A DNA stretch of 6,099 nucleotides, taken from Desulfobacterales bacterium. GTDB lineage: Bacteria > Desulfobacterota > Desulfobacteria > Desulfobacterales > JAFDCJ01. Position 1 is the stretch's first letter, and every line of letters starts with the position of its first letter. Of the stretch, positions 1 to 5,879 are shown in pieces. The position numbers were made by a program, and so were the translations under genes. A model generated the notes under the pieces. The model was not told the DNA's origin, searched no databases, and saw only the letters and a program-made list of their open reading frames with translations. Location of the stretch: NCBI GenBank assembly GCA_029939875.1, contig JAOZSC010000176.1, positions 1 through 6,099 of the forward strand, given 5' to 3'.

Positions 1-56
1 CCGCCGTGATCCATTCGGGCGCAGTGGGTTTTTACCCAGCGAATGTCGTCGCTCAT
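1..56 (-). CDS. N-terminal fragment of a probable molybdopterin-dependent oxidoreductase
   Basis: Reading leftward from an ATG at 56-54, 18 codons plus two bases remain before the window edge, beginning MSDDIRWVKTHCARMDHG and continuing into a further Gly. The WVKTHCARMDHGG stretch resembles the start of molybdopterin oxidoreductases, where an N-terminal cysteine cluster binds a 4Fe-4S centre; only the first Cys (residue 12) is inside the window. The ribosome-binding site is weak (GGA about 10 nt upstream of the ATG). A strong sigma70-like promoter about 100 bp upstream on the same strand supports this as a real gene start and a transcription unit separate from the envelope genes. The family call rests on a short stretch and on recall; the electron partner and substrate cannot be stated. 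Confidence 0.55.
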   Translation of the reverse strand, partial: MSDDIRWVKTHCARMDHG

Positions 57-126
57 TTTGATTTAATCCGTCAAGGGGCCGGGTCACCGCCCGCATCCCT
101 TATCCATGTCACCGTGTAGTTTTTGC

Positions 127-145
127 CCAGGCACCGGCGGCCTGG
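127..145 (-). other. GC-rich leader hairpin
   Basis: The arms CCAGGC (127-132) and GCCTGG (140-145) form a perfect 6-bp stem with a 7-nt loop. If transcription starts about 7 nt after the -10 box (near 150), this hairpin lies at roughly +5 to +23 of the transcript into the partial gene at 56-1. No T-run follows it on the minus strand, so it is not an intrinsic terminator in that direction; on the plus strand the short ATTTT tail is too weak and no gene converges. A role in shielding the mRNA 5' end is inference. Confidence 0.4.
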
Positions 146-156
146 ATTTTACAAAA

Positions 157-185
157 AGCATAAAGAACCGGTTGGCTGATGTCAA
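157..185 (-). promoter_or_regulatory. Sigma70-type promoter for the gene at 56-1
   Basis: On the minus strand a perfect -35 box TTGACA (185-180) is followed by a 17-bp spacer (179-163) and a -10 box TATGCT (162-157, 4 of 6 consensus bases). The predicted start near position 150 gives a 5' leader of about 95 nt before the ATG at 56. Perfect -35, optimal spacing and correct orientation into a gene start make this the best-supported promoter in the window. Confidence 0.7.
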
Positions 186-196
186 GTCAGGATGTG

Positions 197-212
197 TTTA
201 CTCCTAAGTAAA
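197..212. promoter_or_regulatory. Operator-like palindrome upstream of the -35 box
   Basis: TTTACT (197-202), a 4-bp spacer, then AGTAAA (207-212) make a perfect 6-4-6 inverted repeat. It sits 11 bp upstream of the -35 hexamer at 185-180, centred about 54 bp upstream of the predicted transcription start. The half-site and spacer geometry resembles CRP/FNR-superfamily boxes (FNR: TTGAT-N4-ATCAA), but the half-site bases differ. Binding by any regulator is inference. Confidence 0.35.
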
Positions 213-246
213 TTCTGAACCAGTTGAATGTGTTATGAGGCAATAA

Positions 247-309
247 AATCCCAAATCCCAAGCACCAAGTGACAAATAAATCTCAAATTTCAATATCCAA
301 TGACCAAAA
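247..309. repeat. A/C-rich dispersed intergenic repeat-like element
   Basis: This 63-bp stretch begins with a tandem 7-bp duplication AATCCCA (247-253 and 254-260) and continues with short motifs of the kind CAAAT, CACCAAG, TGACAAATAAAT, TCAAATTTCAA and CCAATGACCAAAA. Only four G residues occur in the 63 bases of the plus strand, a strong strand bias unlike the flanks. The sequence closely resembles an intergenic element I recall from many Desulfobacterota and other environmental genomes; this has not been checked by search. It begins about 30 bp beyond the deacetylase stop, so it would lie in the 3' untranslated part of the operon transcript. Short open frames across it (for example 269-496, plus strand) are not credible genes. 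Confidence 0.6.
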
Positions 310-338
310 CATTTTCCGAGTGGCATTTATTCCCAGGT

Positions 339-1316
339 TTAACCCACGGGACGCACCAGTTTTGATGCCGGAACCAGCAGGACTTTTTTTTGCAGATCCG
401 GCAGCATTTCGCGCAGGATGTCATAGGTTATGGTGTGCGGATGTCCGATTCCAATGGCCTGGCCATGCTGCTGCGCGATGCGGACCAGTTCTTTGAGCTG
501 CCGACGGATAAAAGCCGGATCCTGACGGTGGTCCAGAAAGACATCGCGCTGGGCAAAAGGAATCTGAAACAGGCGGGCCGACGGTTTACAGAGAGTTTGA
601 GCAGTGGTGCGGCTGTCGATAAAAAAGAGCCCTTTTTTTTTCAGAACGGAAAAAATCTGGTACATCTGGCTGGATTCAGCCGTCATCTTGGAGCCCATGT
701 GATTGTTGACACCCTTGATGTCGGGGACTTGCCCCAGGTCTTTTTCAAGCTGTCGGATCAGCTGGTCCGGCGACATGGAGTTCAACAGGGTTCCGGGCCC
801 CGGGTTGACACCGGGATACTCCATGGGCTCCATGGGCAGGTGAAGCATGGTGTCCAGCCCGTTTTCGTGTGCCAGGCGGGAAATTGTTTTCCGATAGGGG
901 CTGTAGGGAAGAATAGAAAAAGTGATCGGCGCATGCAGGCTAATAAATTTTTTCGCTATTTTTCGGTCATACCCCAGATCGTCAATGATAATGGCAATAC
1001 GCGGTAGCTGTTTTAATTCTGGCGTAATGGTTTTTGGGAGTCTTTTGGGGGCCGGAATTTCCTTGTGGGGATAGATTTCAAAAGGTGGAATTTTAGCCAC
1101 CGGTGGCTTGGCCGCCGGCGTTAGAGCAAGCGGCCGGGACGATGTCAGCGGCTTGGGCGATGAGATCAGAAAACGGGCCAGTAACCCCGCCAGGACGACC
1201 AGCAGCACCAGGAGGGATAGACCGGCACAGGCTTTTACAAGAGAATTTTCAAACAACCCGCTCTTGCGGGATTTTCGGCGGCGTTTCGGTTTTCGCGACG
1301 GTTTGGGTTTGGCCAT
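339..1316 (-). CDS. yibQ: Divergent polysaccharide deacetylase (YibQ family), membrane anchored
   Basis: The 325-residue product is a probable envelope carbohydrate deacetylase of the divergent family to which E. coli YibQ belongs; its substrate is unknown. A very basic cytoplasmic tail (11 Lys/Arg in residues 1-18) precedes one membrane segment at about 28-51, then a proline-rich linker (53-105) leads to a periplasmic catalytic domain (106-325). Visible family motifs are IIIDDLGYD with Asp112-Asp113, HLPMEP with His159, NNHMGS with His206, DSRTT at 234-238, FLDH at 260-263 and GIGHPH with His292 and His294. The fold resembles NodB-type deacetylases but the classic HxxxH motif is not evident. 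The ATG immediately follows the ctpA stop with no gap and no clear Shine-Dalgarno, so translation is probably coupled. It is the last gene of the run. The envC-yibQ pairing is also seen in E. coli, here with a protease inserted between. Confidence 0.88.
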   Translation of the reverse strand: MAKPKPSRKPKRRRKSRKSGLFENSLVKACAGLSLLVLLVVLAGLLARFLISSPKPLTSSRPLALTPAAKPPVAKIPPFEIYPHKEIPAPKRLPKTITPELKQLPRIAIIIDDLGYDRKIAKKFISLHAPITFSILPYSPYRKTISRLAHENGLDTMLHLPMEPMEYPGVNPGPGTLLNSMSPDQLIRQLEKDLGQVPDIKGVNNHMGSKMTAESSQMYQIFSVLKKKGLFFIDSRTTAQTLCKPSARLFQIPFAQRDVFLDHRQDPAFIRRQLKELVRIAQQHGQAIGIGHPHTITYDILREMLPDLQKKVLLVPASKLVRPVG

Positions 1317-2684
1317 TTAGTCGTTCAGATTTTTGAATATGTCATAGCCTTCGAGCAATTCCAGGGCCCGCATGACCTGGTTGTCGGCGTGCAGGGCTTC
1401 CGGTTTCAACGGGCCGACCCGAAATTCCATCTGGGGCATTTTGGGCGTTTTGTCTTTTTTCGGGCCCTCGTCGTCGCCGCTGTCCTTGGGCTTGTTCGGA
1501 TTCGGCTCAGCTTCCAGATGATTGAGCAGGTCCTTTTCTTTTAACAGGCCTTCTTCCCGGTTCTCGCTTTCTTCGAGGTCCAGGCGATGGTGTTTTAAAT
1601 AAATGTCCGGTTCAATGCCCTTGGCCTGAATCGAGCGACCGCTGGGGGTGTAGTAGCGGGCGATGGTTAATTTCAGGCCGGACCCGTCGCGCAGGGTTTC
1701 CACCGTCTGCACCGAACCCTTGCCGAATGAGGTCGTGCCCAGGATCAGGGCACGCTTGTGGTCCTGCAGCGCACCGGCAACAATTTCGGATGCACTGGCC
1801 GTTCCGCCATTGATCAGCACCACGATCGGGTAATGGCGCTTCACGCTGGAGACCGTGGCATCGAATTCCTTGCTATTTTTCTTGTTGCGCCCCTTGATAA
1901 CTAAAATTTTGCCTTTGTCTAAAAACAGGTCGGCGACCTGGATGGACTGGTTGAGCAGCCCGCCGCCATTGTTGCGCAGATCCAGGATCAGGCCTTGCAG
2001 CGGAACCTTGGTGGCCTCCATCTTTTTCAGAGCGGTTTTCATTTCCGTGGTAGTGGATCCGGTGAAGTTTGACAGGCGAATAAAGCCGTATCCGGGTTTT
2101 ACAATGATTGACTTGACGCTGTGTATGGGGATGACATCGCGAATCAACTTGAATTCGAGGGGATTTTTCACTGCTTCTCTCAGGATGGTGACATCCACCG
2201 GTGTGCCCTTCGGGCCGCGCATCATATTCACCGCTTCTCTGAGATCCCTGACGGGTTTGCCGTCGACTTTGATAATGCGGTCCCGGGCCTTGATACCCGC
2301 TTTATAGGCGGGGGTGTCCTCAATGGGCGAGATCACCGTTACAAAGCCGTCCTGCATGGTGATATGAATGCCGATGCCGGTGAATTTTCCCTCGGTGTCG
2401 ATTTGAAGGTCTTCAAAGGCCGCCGGTGGAAGCAGGGATGAATGGGGATCCAGGCTTTGCACCATTCCCTGAATGGCTTTCTCGATCAATTGCTTCTGGT
2501 CAACCTCGTCCACGTATTCGCGTTGAATGATCTGGATGACATCGGAAAATACTTTTAACTGTTCGTAGGTTTCGTCGTTTTTAGCAGACAGATCACGGTA
2601 AAAGCCGGTGCCGATTGTCCAGATCACAACAGCGATGACCATCAGCAGCCACAGTTTTACCGGCCGTGTTTTTTTGTTGAACAT
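1317..2684 (-). CDS. ctpA: S41-family carboxyl-terminal processing protease (CtpA-like)
   Basis: The 455-residue product is a periplasmic serine protease that trims or degrades proteins from the C terminus; relatives (Prc, Pseudomonas CtpA) control peptidoglycan hydrolases. Residues about 10-27 are an N-terminal signal or anchor. Residues 40-95 are a helical N-terminal region containing the conserved SLDPHSS motif (77-83). A PDZ domain covers about 98-180, with the carboxylate-binding loop near GKFTGIGI. The S41 catalytic core spans about 185-365. The Ser-Lys-Gln set is intact: Ser297 in TASASE, Lys322 and Gln326 in GKGSVQ, with the 25-residue Ser-Lys spacing typical of the family; LDLRNNGGG (234-242) is also conserved. 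A charged, low-complexity linker (about 368-418) precedes a C-terminal helix. The start is set by a strong AGAAGGAG 8 nt upstream. Confidence 0.94.
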   Translation of the reverse strand: MFNKKTRPVKLWLLMVIAVVIWTIGTGFYRDLSAKNDETYEQLKVFSDVIQIIQREYVDEVDQKQLIEKAIQGMVQSLDPHSSLLPPAAFEDLQIDTEGKFTGIGIHITMQDGFVTVISPIEDTPAYKAGIKARDRIIKVDGKPVRDLREAVNMMRGPKGTPVDVTILREAVKNPLEFKLIRDVIPIHSVKSIIVKPGYGFIRLSNFTGSTTTEMKTALKKMEATKVPLQGLILDLRNNGGGLLNQSIQVADLFLDKGKILVIKGRNKKNSKEFDATVSSVKRHYPIVVLINGGTASASEIVAGALQDHKRALILGTTSFGKGSVQTVETLRDGSGLKLTIARYYTPSGRSIQAKGIEPDIYLKHHRLDLEESENREEGLLKEKDLLNHLEAEPNPNKPKDSGDDEGPKKDKTPKMPQMEFRVGPLKPEALHADNQVMRALELLEGYDIFKNLND

Positions 2685-2692
2685 TTTAGGGG

Positions 2693-2700
2693 CTCCTTCT
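2693..2700 (-). promoter_or_regulatory. Strong Shine-Dalgarno for ctpA
   Basis: AGAAGGAG ends 8 nt before the ctpA ATG (2684) and begins at the last base of the envC stop codon, so ribosomes ending envC would be placed to restart on ctpA. It is the best ribosome-binding site in the window and fixes the ctpA start. Confidence 0.85.
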
Positions 2701-4145
2701 TATCCTCTTTTTATCCATTTCAGCGGATCCTGGGGTTTGCCATGGTGGCGCACCTCGAAATAAAGTCTGGTGCCCGTCATCGACCCGGTGTCTCCCACCG
2801 TGGCAACGACATCTCCGGTATTGACCGTATTACCTTTGGATGCAAACAGTTCTTCCAGATGGGCGTAGACCGTATAATAATTGCCGCCATGATCGATAAT
2901 GATCATGTTGCCATAGCCTTTAAACCAGGCGGCATAAAGTACCCGGCCACTGAATACGGACCGGACCGGCTCGCCTTTGTCTGCCTGAATTTCAATACCG
3001 CTGTGGAAATTGGTGACATTGTACTTCGGGTTTTTATACGGTCCGAACAAAGATATTATTTTACCCTCAACGGGCATGATAAGCAAGCCCTTATGAGCGG
3101 AAAACCTCAAATGCTCGTCATTTTTATCAGGCACGGCAACTGCCAGCTGGTCGCTCAAAGAGTTTATTTTGCGATTCAGCTCCCCGGCATTCCGGGTTAA
3201 GGCGTCAATAGCGGCCAACTCCAGTGTTTTTTGACTGCGGATGTCCGCCAGCAATTTGGTGCGCATCGCCTGCTCGCGGGCCATCGCCTCCACTTGGCGT
3301 TTATATTCGTCCATCCGCAAGCGTTTGGCGGCTTTATGATTCTCAAGCTGCTGCAGGACGTGGTTGAGCTCGTCCTGGTTTTTTATCAATTGTCGACGGA
3401 CCTCGTCATCCTGGGCCAGAATCCGTTCGAGGGCTGTCCTGCGCTGCATAAACTCATACAATGATTCAGCGGAAGCCAGCAGATGGAATTTGCCGATCCA
3501 GTTTATCTTATACATGGCCACCAGTCGGCGGGCCACATATTTTTCATTGGACTGGACCTGTTTTTTGAGTTCCCGTGAGTTTTTCTGCGCCACGTCAATG
3601 TCACGGTCAAGCCGCTTTATTTCAACTTTGAGTGCGGAGGCCCGTTTGCGGCTTTTATCCAGGGCCTGTTCCACCTGGTTCAACCGCCCGATGATATCGG
3701 CTTCCCGCCGGGTGAAATGCTTGACTTCCTGCCGGCTTTTCTCGATTTCACGGGTGATGTGTTCCGCCCGGTTTTTAATGGTTTTGATCTTGGATTTCAG
3801 GTCCGCGGCTTGCCGGGATGGTGTTGGCTGGTCGGGAGCTTTTTTTTTGTGGATGATCCTTACGGCCCGGTTGCGGTTGTCGATGAAGCCCACCTCGCCG
3901 TTGTGCACGATCTGCAACCAGTGCTGGTGGTGTTTTACGATTCTTACCGTGGTATCCCGTTTGAGTGTTTTTTGCAAAAGGCCGTTTTTACCGGGCTCAG
4001 ACTGTACAATTATTTTTTTTGCCGTAATGATTCCGATTTCCTCATACGTGGCGGCGCTGGCCGCACGGATACCGAGCACCGCCAGGATACCGGCGGTCAT
4101 CAAAACAATGCAGGCGGTAAGGGATTTGTTGCGGTATCCAACCAT
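2700..4145 (-). CDS. envC: EnvC-like murein hydrolase activator with N-terminal SH3 domain and degenerate LytM domain
   Basis: The 481-residue secreted protein is expected to link FtsEX to cell-wall amidases during septum splitting. A signal peptide (1-31, cleavage after ASA) precedes a bacterial SH3-like domain (about 36-98, ending HWLQIVHNGEVGFID). A long coiled coil follows (about 112-335), then a C-terminal LytM/M23 domain (about 352-476). In active M23 enzymes the metal is held by HxxxD and HxH; here they read HSGIE (His381, Glu385 in place of Asp) and RLY (Arg460, Tyr462 in place of both His), with only the YAHL His429 kept. The LYFEVR form matches the inactive site of E. coli EnvC, so an activator role fits better than hydrolysis. 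I chose the ATG at 4145 because it gives a clean signal peptide. The open frame continues up to a TTG at 4220, but that extension is translated repeat DNA. An AAGGG lies 16 nt upstream, farther than usual. Confidence 0.9.
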   Translation of the reverse strand: MVGYRNKSLTACIVLMTAGILAVLGIRAASAATYEEIGIITAKKIIVQSEPGKNGLLQKTLKRDTTVRIVKHHQHWLQIVHNGEVGFIDNRNRAVRIIHKKKAPDQPTPSRQAADLKSKIKTIKNRAEHITREIEKSRQEVKHFTRREADIIGRLNQVEQALDKSRKRASALKVEIKRLDRDIDVAQKNSRELKKQVQSNEKYVARRLVAMYKINWIGKFHLLASAESLYEFMQRRTALERILAQDDEVRRQLIKNQDELNHVLQQLENHKAAKRLRMDEYKRQVEAMAREQAMRTKLLADIRSQKTLELAAIDALTRNAGELNRKINSLSDQLAVAVPDKNDEHLRFSAHKGLLIMPVEGKIISLFGPYKNPKYNVTNFHSGIEIQADKGEPVRSVFSGRVLYAAWFKGYGNMIIIDHGGNYYTVYAHLEELFASKGNTVNTGDVVATVGDTGSMTGTRLYFEVRHHGKPQDPLKWIKRG

Positions 4146-4204
4146 TGTCCGGGAATTTAAGCCCTTAGAAATTATTTTTTTGTATTTTGCGGCAAAATAT
4201 TTTC

Positions 4205-4276
4205 GCCACCAAGACACCAAAACACAAAGATAAATTTAACAGACAGTTTTGCTTCGTGTCTTTGTGCCTTAGTGGC
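4205..4276 (-). repeat. Imperfect inverted repeat forming a 25-bp stem between ftsX and envC
   Basis: Arms 4205-4229 and 4252-4276 are each 25 nt, separated by a 22-nt loop, and match at 20 of 25 positions as DNA inverted repeats. In RNA copied in the direction of the genes, four of the five differences become G-U pairs and one remains an A-G mismatch, giving an almost continuous stem. The motifs GCCACCAAGACACC and CTTTGTGCCTTAGTGGC resemble an intergenic element I recall from many environmental bacterial genomes (not searched). The tail toward envC is AT-rich but the stem is not followed directly by a T-run, so it is not a standard intrinsic terminator. It could protect or process mRNA ends between ftsX and envC. 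Confidence 0.65.
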
Positions 4277-4297
4277 CATTTTTTCGGTTTATCCGGC

Positions 4298-5179
4298 TTA
4301 AGCGTTTAAAAACTGTTTCAAGGAAATATAACATCCCAGCCAGCCAACCAGCATGCTGCTGATTATGATCCCGGTGACAATGGCTGTAGACAGAAACTGC
4401 AGGTGAAAAAGATCCGGAAGAACCCCCTGGTCCATGTTGGAGGTGATAAATACAAAAGAAGAAAAAAGTACCCCCAGGCCCAGAATGGCTCCCAGGGCTC
4501 CCTGGATGAGGCCTTCGATGTAAAACGGAATTTTAATGAAATTATCGGTGGCCCCCACCAGGCGCATGATTTCAACTTCTTCGCGTCTTGAATAGATTAC
4601 CAGTCGGATCGTGTTGGCAACGATAAATACAATCGCCATGAAAAACAGGATCCCCATGGCATAGCTTGCCAGCCGAAACAAGGTGGTGATATAGGCAAAG
4701 CGTGCAAACCAGCGCTGGCCGTATTCGACTTCGTCGACCCACGGCAGGGATTCAATTCGGGCGGCCACGGATTCGATTTTTTGCCAGCTGTCGGCAATCG
4801 CGGTCATGCGGATTTCAAAACTGTCCGGCAGGGGATTGTCCGTAAGGTTTTCAAAAAGCGAGGCCTGGTGTTTCATCTGGGCTTTGAGCCGGCGCAGGGC
4901 CTCTTGTTTCGGGATGTATTGCAGCCGCTGAACTCCATCTATCGACAGGATCGCATGCTTGAGCTCTTCCAGCCCGGTTTTGCTGATGGTCGGTTCCAGG
5001 TAAGCCATGATGCGCAATCCCTTTTTCCAGGAATTGATCACCGCGCCGGCATTGACAAAAAAAAGGATAAAGGAGCTGGCAATCAGGATGGACAGTGAGA
5101 TGGTGATCACCGTAACCAGGTTCAAAAAGCGGTTTTTGAATATGTCGTCAATGGCCCGTTTAAAATATAGTGTTATCAT
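4298..5179 (-). CDS. ftsX: Cell division protein FtsX, ABC transporter permease-like subunit
   Basis: The 293-residue inner-membrane protein pairs with FtsE; the complex does not appear to transport substrate in known systems but signals across the membrane to EnvC-type activators. The topology is typical: a cytoplasmic start, first membrane segment about 21-45, a periplasmic domain about 46-165 that would contact EnvC, then segments at about 170-196, 221-246 and 261-287. The cytoplasmic loop after the second segment carries the hallmark [16 protein letters not shown] stretch (196-211), which couples to the ATPase. The ATG at 5179 lies inside the 3' end of ftsE (20-bp overlap), with no clear Shine-Dalgarno beyond an A-rich GAAAAAAAG, so coupled translation is likely. 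The length is normal for the family. A 152-bp gap with a hairpin repeat follows before envC. Confidence 0.95.
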   Translation of the reverse strand: MITLYFKRAIDDIFKNRFLNLVTVITISLSILIASSFILFFVNAGAVINSWKKGLRIMAYLEPTISKTGLEELKHAILSIDGVQRLQYIPKQEALRRLKAQMKHQASLFENLTDNPLPDSFEIRMTAIADSWQKIESVAARIESLPWVDEVEYGQRWFARFAYITTLFRLASYAMGILFFMAIVFIVANTIRLVIYSRREEVEIMRLVGATDNFIKIPFYIEGLIQGALGAILGLGVLFSSFVFITSNMDQGVLPDLFHLQFLSTAIVTGIIISSMLVGWLGCYISLKQFLNA

Positions 5180-5879
5180 ACTTTTTTTCGATGAATGTTG
5201 AAGTCTCGAGCCGGCCCTGTTTCAGGTACAGAACATGGCCCCCGGTTTTGCGAATCAAGGTCTTGTCGTGGGTGGCGATAATGACAGTGGCGCCGCGGAT
5301 GTGCACCCCCCGCAGAAGCTCGAGTACGGTATCGGCCGAATCGTCATCCAGGCTTCCCGTGGGCTCATCGGCGAGAATAATCTTGGGGTCGCCGACAATC
5401 GCCCGGGCAACCGCTATCCGTTGTTGTTCACCGCCGGACAGGCTGGGAGGAAATGATTTGAGCCGGTCCTCCATGTCCACCAGTCGCAGCACACTTTTCA
5501 CCTTTTTTTGAATGAGGCGTGGTTTTTTGCCGGCGGCTTCCAGCACCAGGGCAACATTTTCATAGACGGTCTTGGACGGAATTAGCTTGTAATCCTGAAA
5601 GATGATCCCGAATTTGCGTCTTAGATACGGTATGCGTTTGCGGGGGATGCGGTTCAGATTGATTCCGTCGATCAACACCTGGCCTTCGGAAACCGGTTCC
5701 CCGTAGTAAAAAAGTTTCAACAAGGTCGTTTTGCCGGCTCCACTGGGGCCGCTGATAAAGACGAACTGGTTTTTCGCGATATCGAGGGTGATGTCGATCA
5801 AAGCCTTCTTGGGACCATAGTTAAGATGGACATGGAACATCCGGATGATCGAACTTTTTTCACCACCGGCGGGAATCAT
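5160..5879 (-). CDS. ftsE: Cell division ATP-binding protein FtsE
   Basis: The 239-residue ATPase sits on the cytoplasmic face of FtsX and powers control of septal peptidoglycan cleavage. All nucleotide-binding elements are present: Walker [10 protein letters not shown] (44-52), Q-loop Gln95, signature LSGGEQQR (147-154), Walker B IILADE (167-172) followed by PTGSLDDD, and switch His204. The protein is slightly longer than many FtsE proteins, with a short N-terminal extension (about residues 1-10) and a C-terminal tail after residue 225. The ATG at 5879 overlaps the stop of the upstream tolC-like gene as ATGA; an AGGA about 9 nt upstream, inside that gene, is a plausible ribosome-binding site. 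Met14 is a possible alternative start but would remove the usual beginning of the first strand. Adjacency to ftsX separates it from LolD/MacB-type relatives. Confidence 0.94.
   Translation of the reverse strand: MIPAGGEKSSIIRMFHVHLNYGPKKALIDITLDIAKNQFVFISGPSGAGKTTLLKLFYYGEPVSEGQVLIDGINLNRIPRKRIPYLRRKFGIIFQDYKLIPSKTVYENVALVLEAAGKKPRLIQKKVKSVLRLVDMEDRLKSFPPSLSGGEQQRIAVARAIVGDPKIILADEPTGSLDDDSADTVLELLRGVHIRGATVIIATHDKTLIRKTGGHVLYLKQGRLETSTFIEKKYDNTIF

Noticed and set aside
83..114. Direct repeat GTCACCG (83-89 and 108-114) as a regulator site
   Set aside because: Only 7 bp, located downstream of the predicted transcription start, and expected by chance in GC-rich leader sequence.
127..150. Hairpin followed by ATTTT as an intrinsic terminator on the plus strand
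   Set aside because: The T-run is short, no plus-strand gene precedes it, and on the minus strand the stem lacks a T-run.
269..496. 75-codon plus-strand frame beginning in the A/C-rich repeat
   Set aside because: It has a non-ATG start in repeat DNA, continues antisense to the end of the deacetylase, and has no credible protein features.
633..641. Nine-A run on the coding strand of the deacetylase (also nine A near 3840-3848 in envC) as a possible programmed frameshift site
   Set aside because: Conserved domain sequence continues in the same frame on both sides of each run, encoding Lys-Lys-Lys, and no stop or alternative product follows that would suggest frameshifting.
390..1007. 205-codon open frame on the plus strand opposite the deacetylase
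   Set aside because: The minus strand encodes all the conserved deacetylase motifs here; the plus frame is a codon-bias shadow.
4191..4207. Near-palindrome around AAAATATTTT upstream of envC as an operator or promoter
   Set aside because: It is AT-rich and short, no -35/-10 pair with good spacing was found next to it, and part of it belongs to the edge of the hairpin repeat.
3364..4233. 289-codon open frame on the plus strand opposite envC
   Set aside because: It is antisense to a clearly recognisable EnvC, its translation shows no domain pattern, and no ribosome-binding site or promoter supports it.
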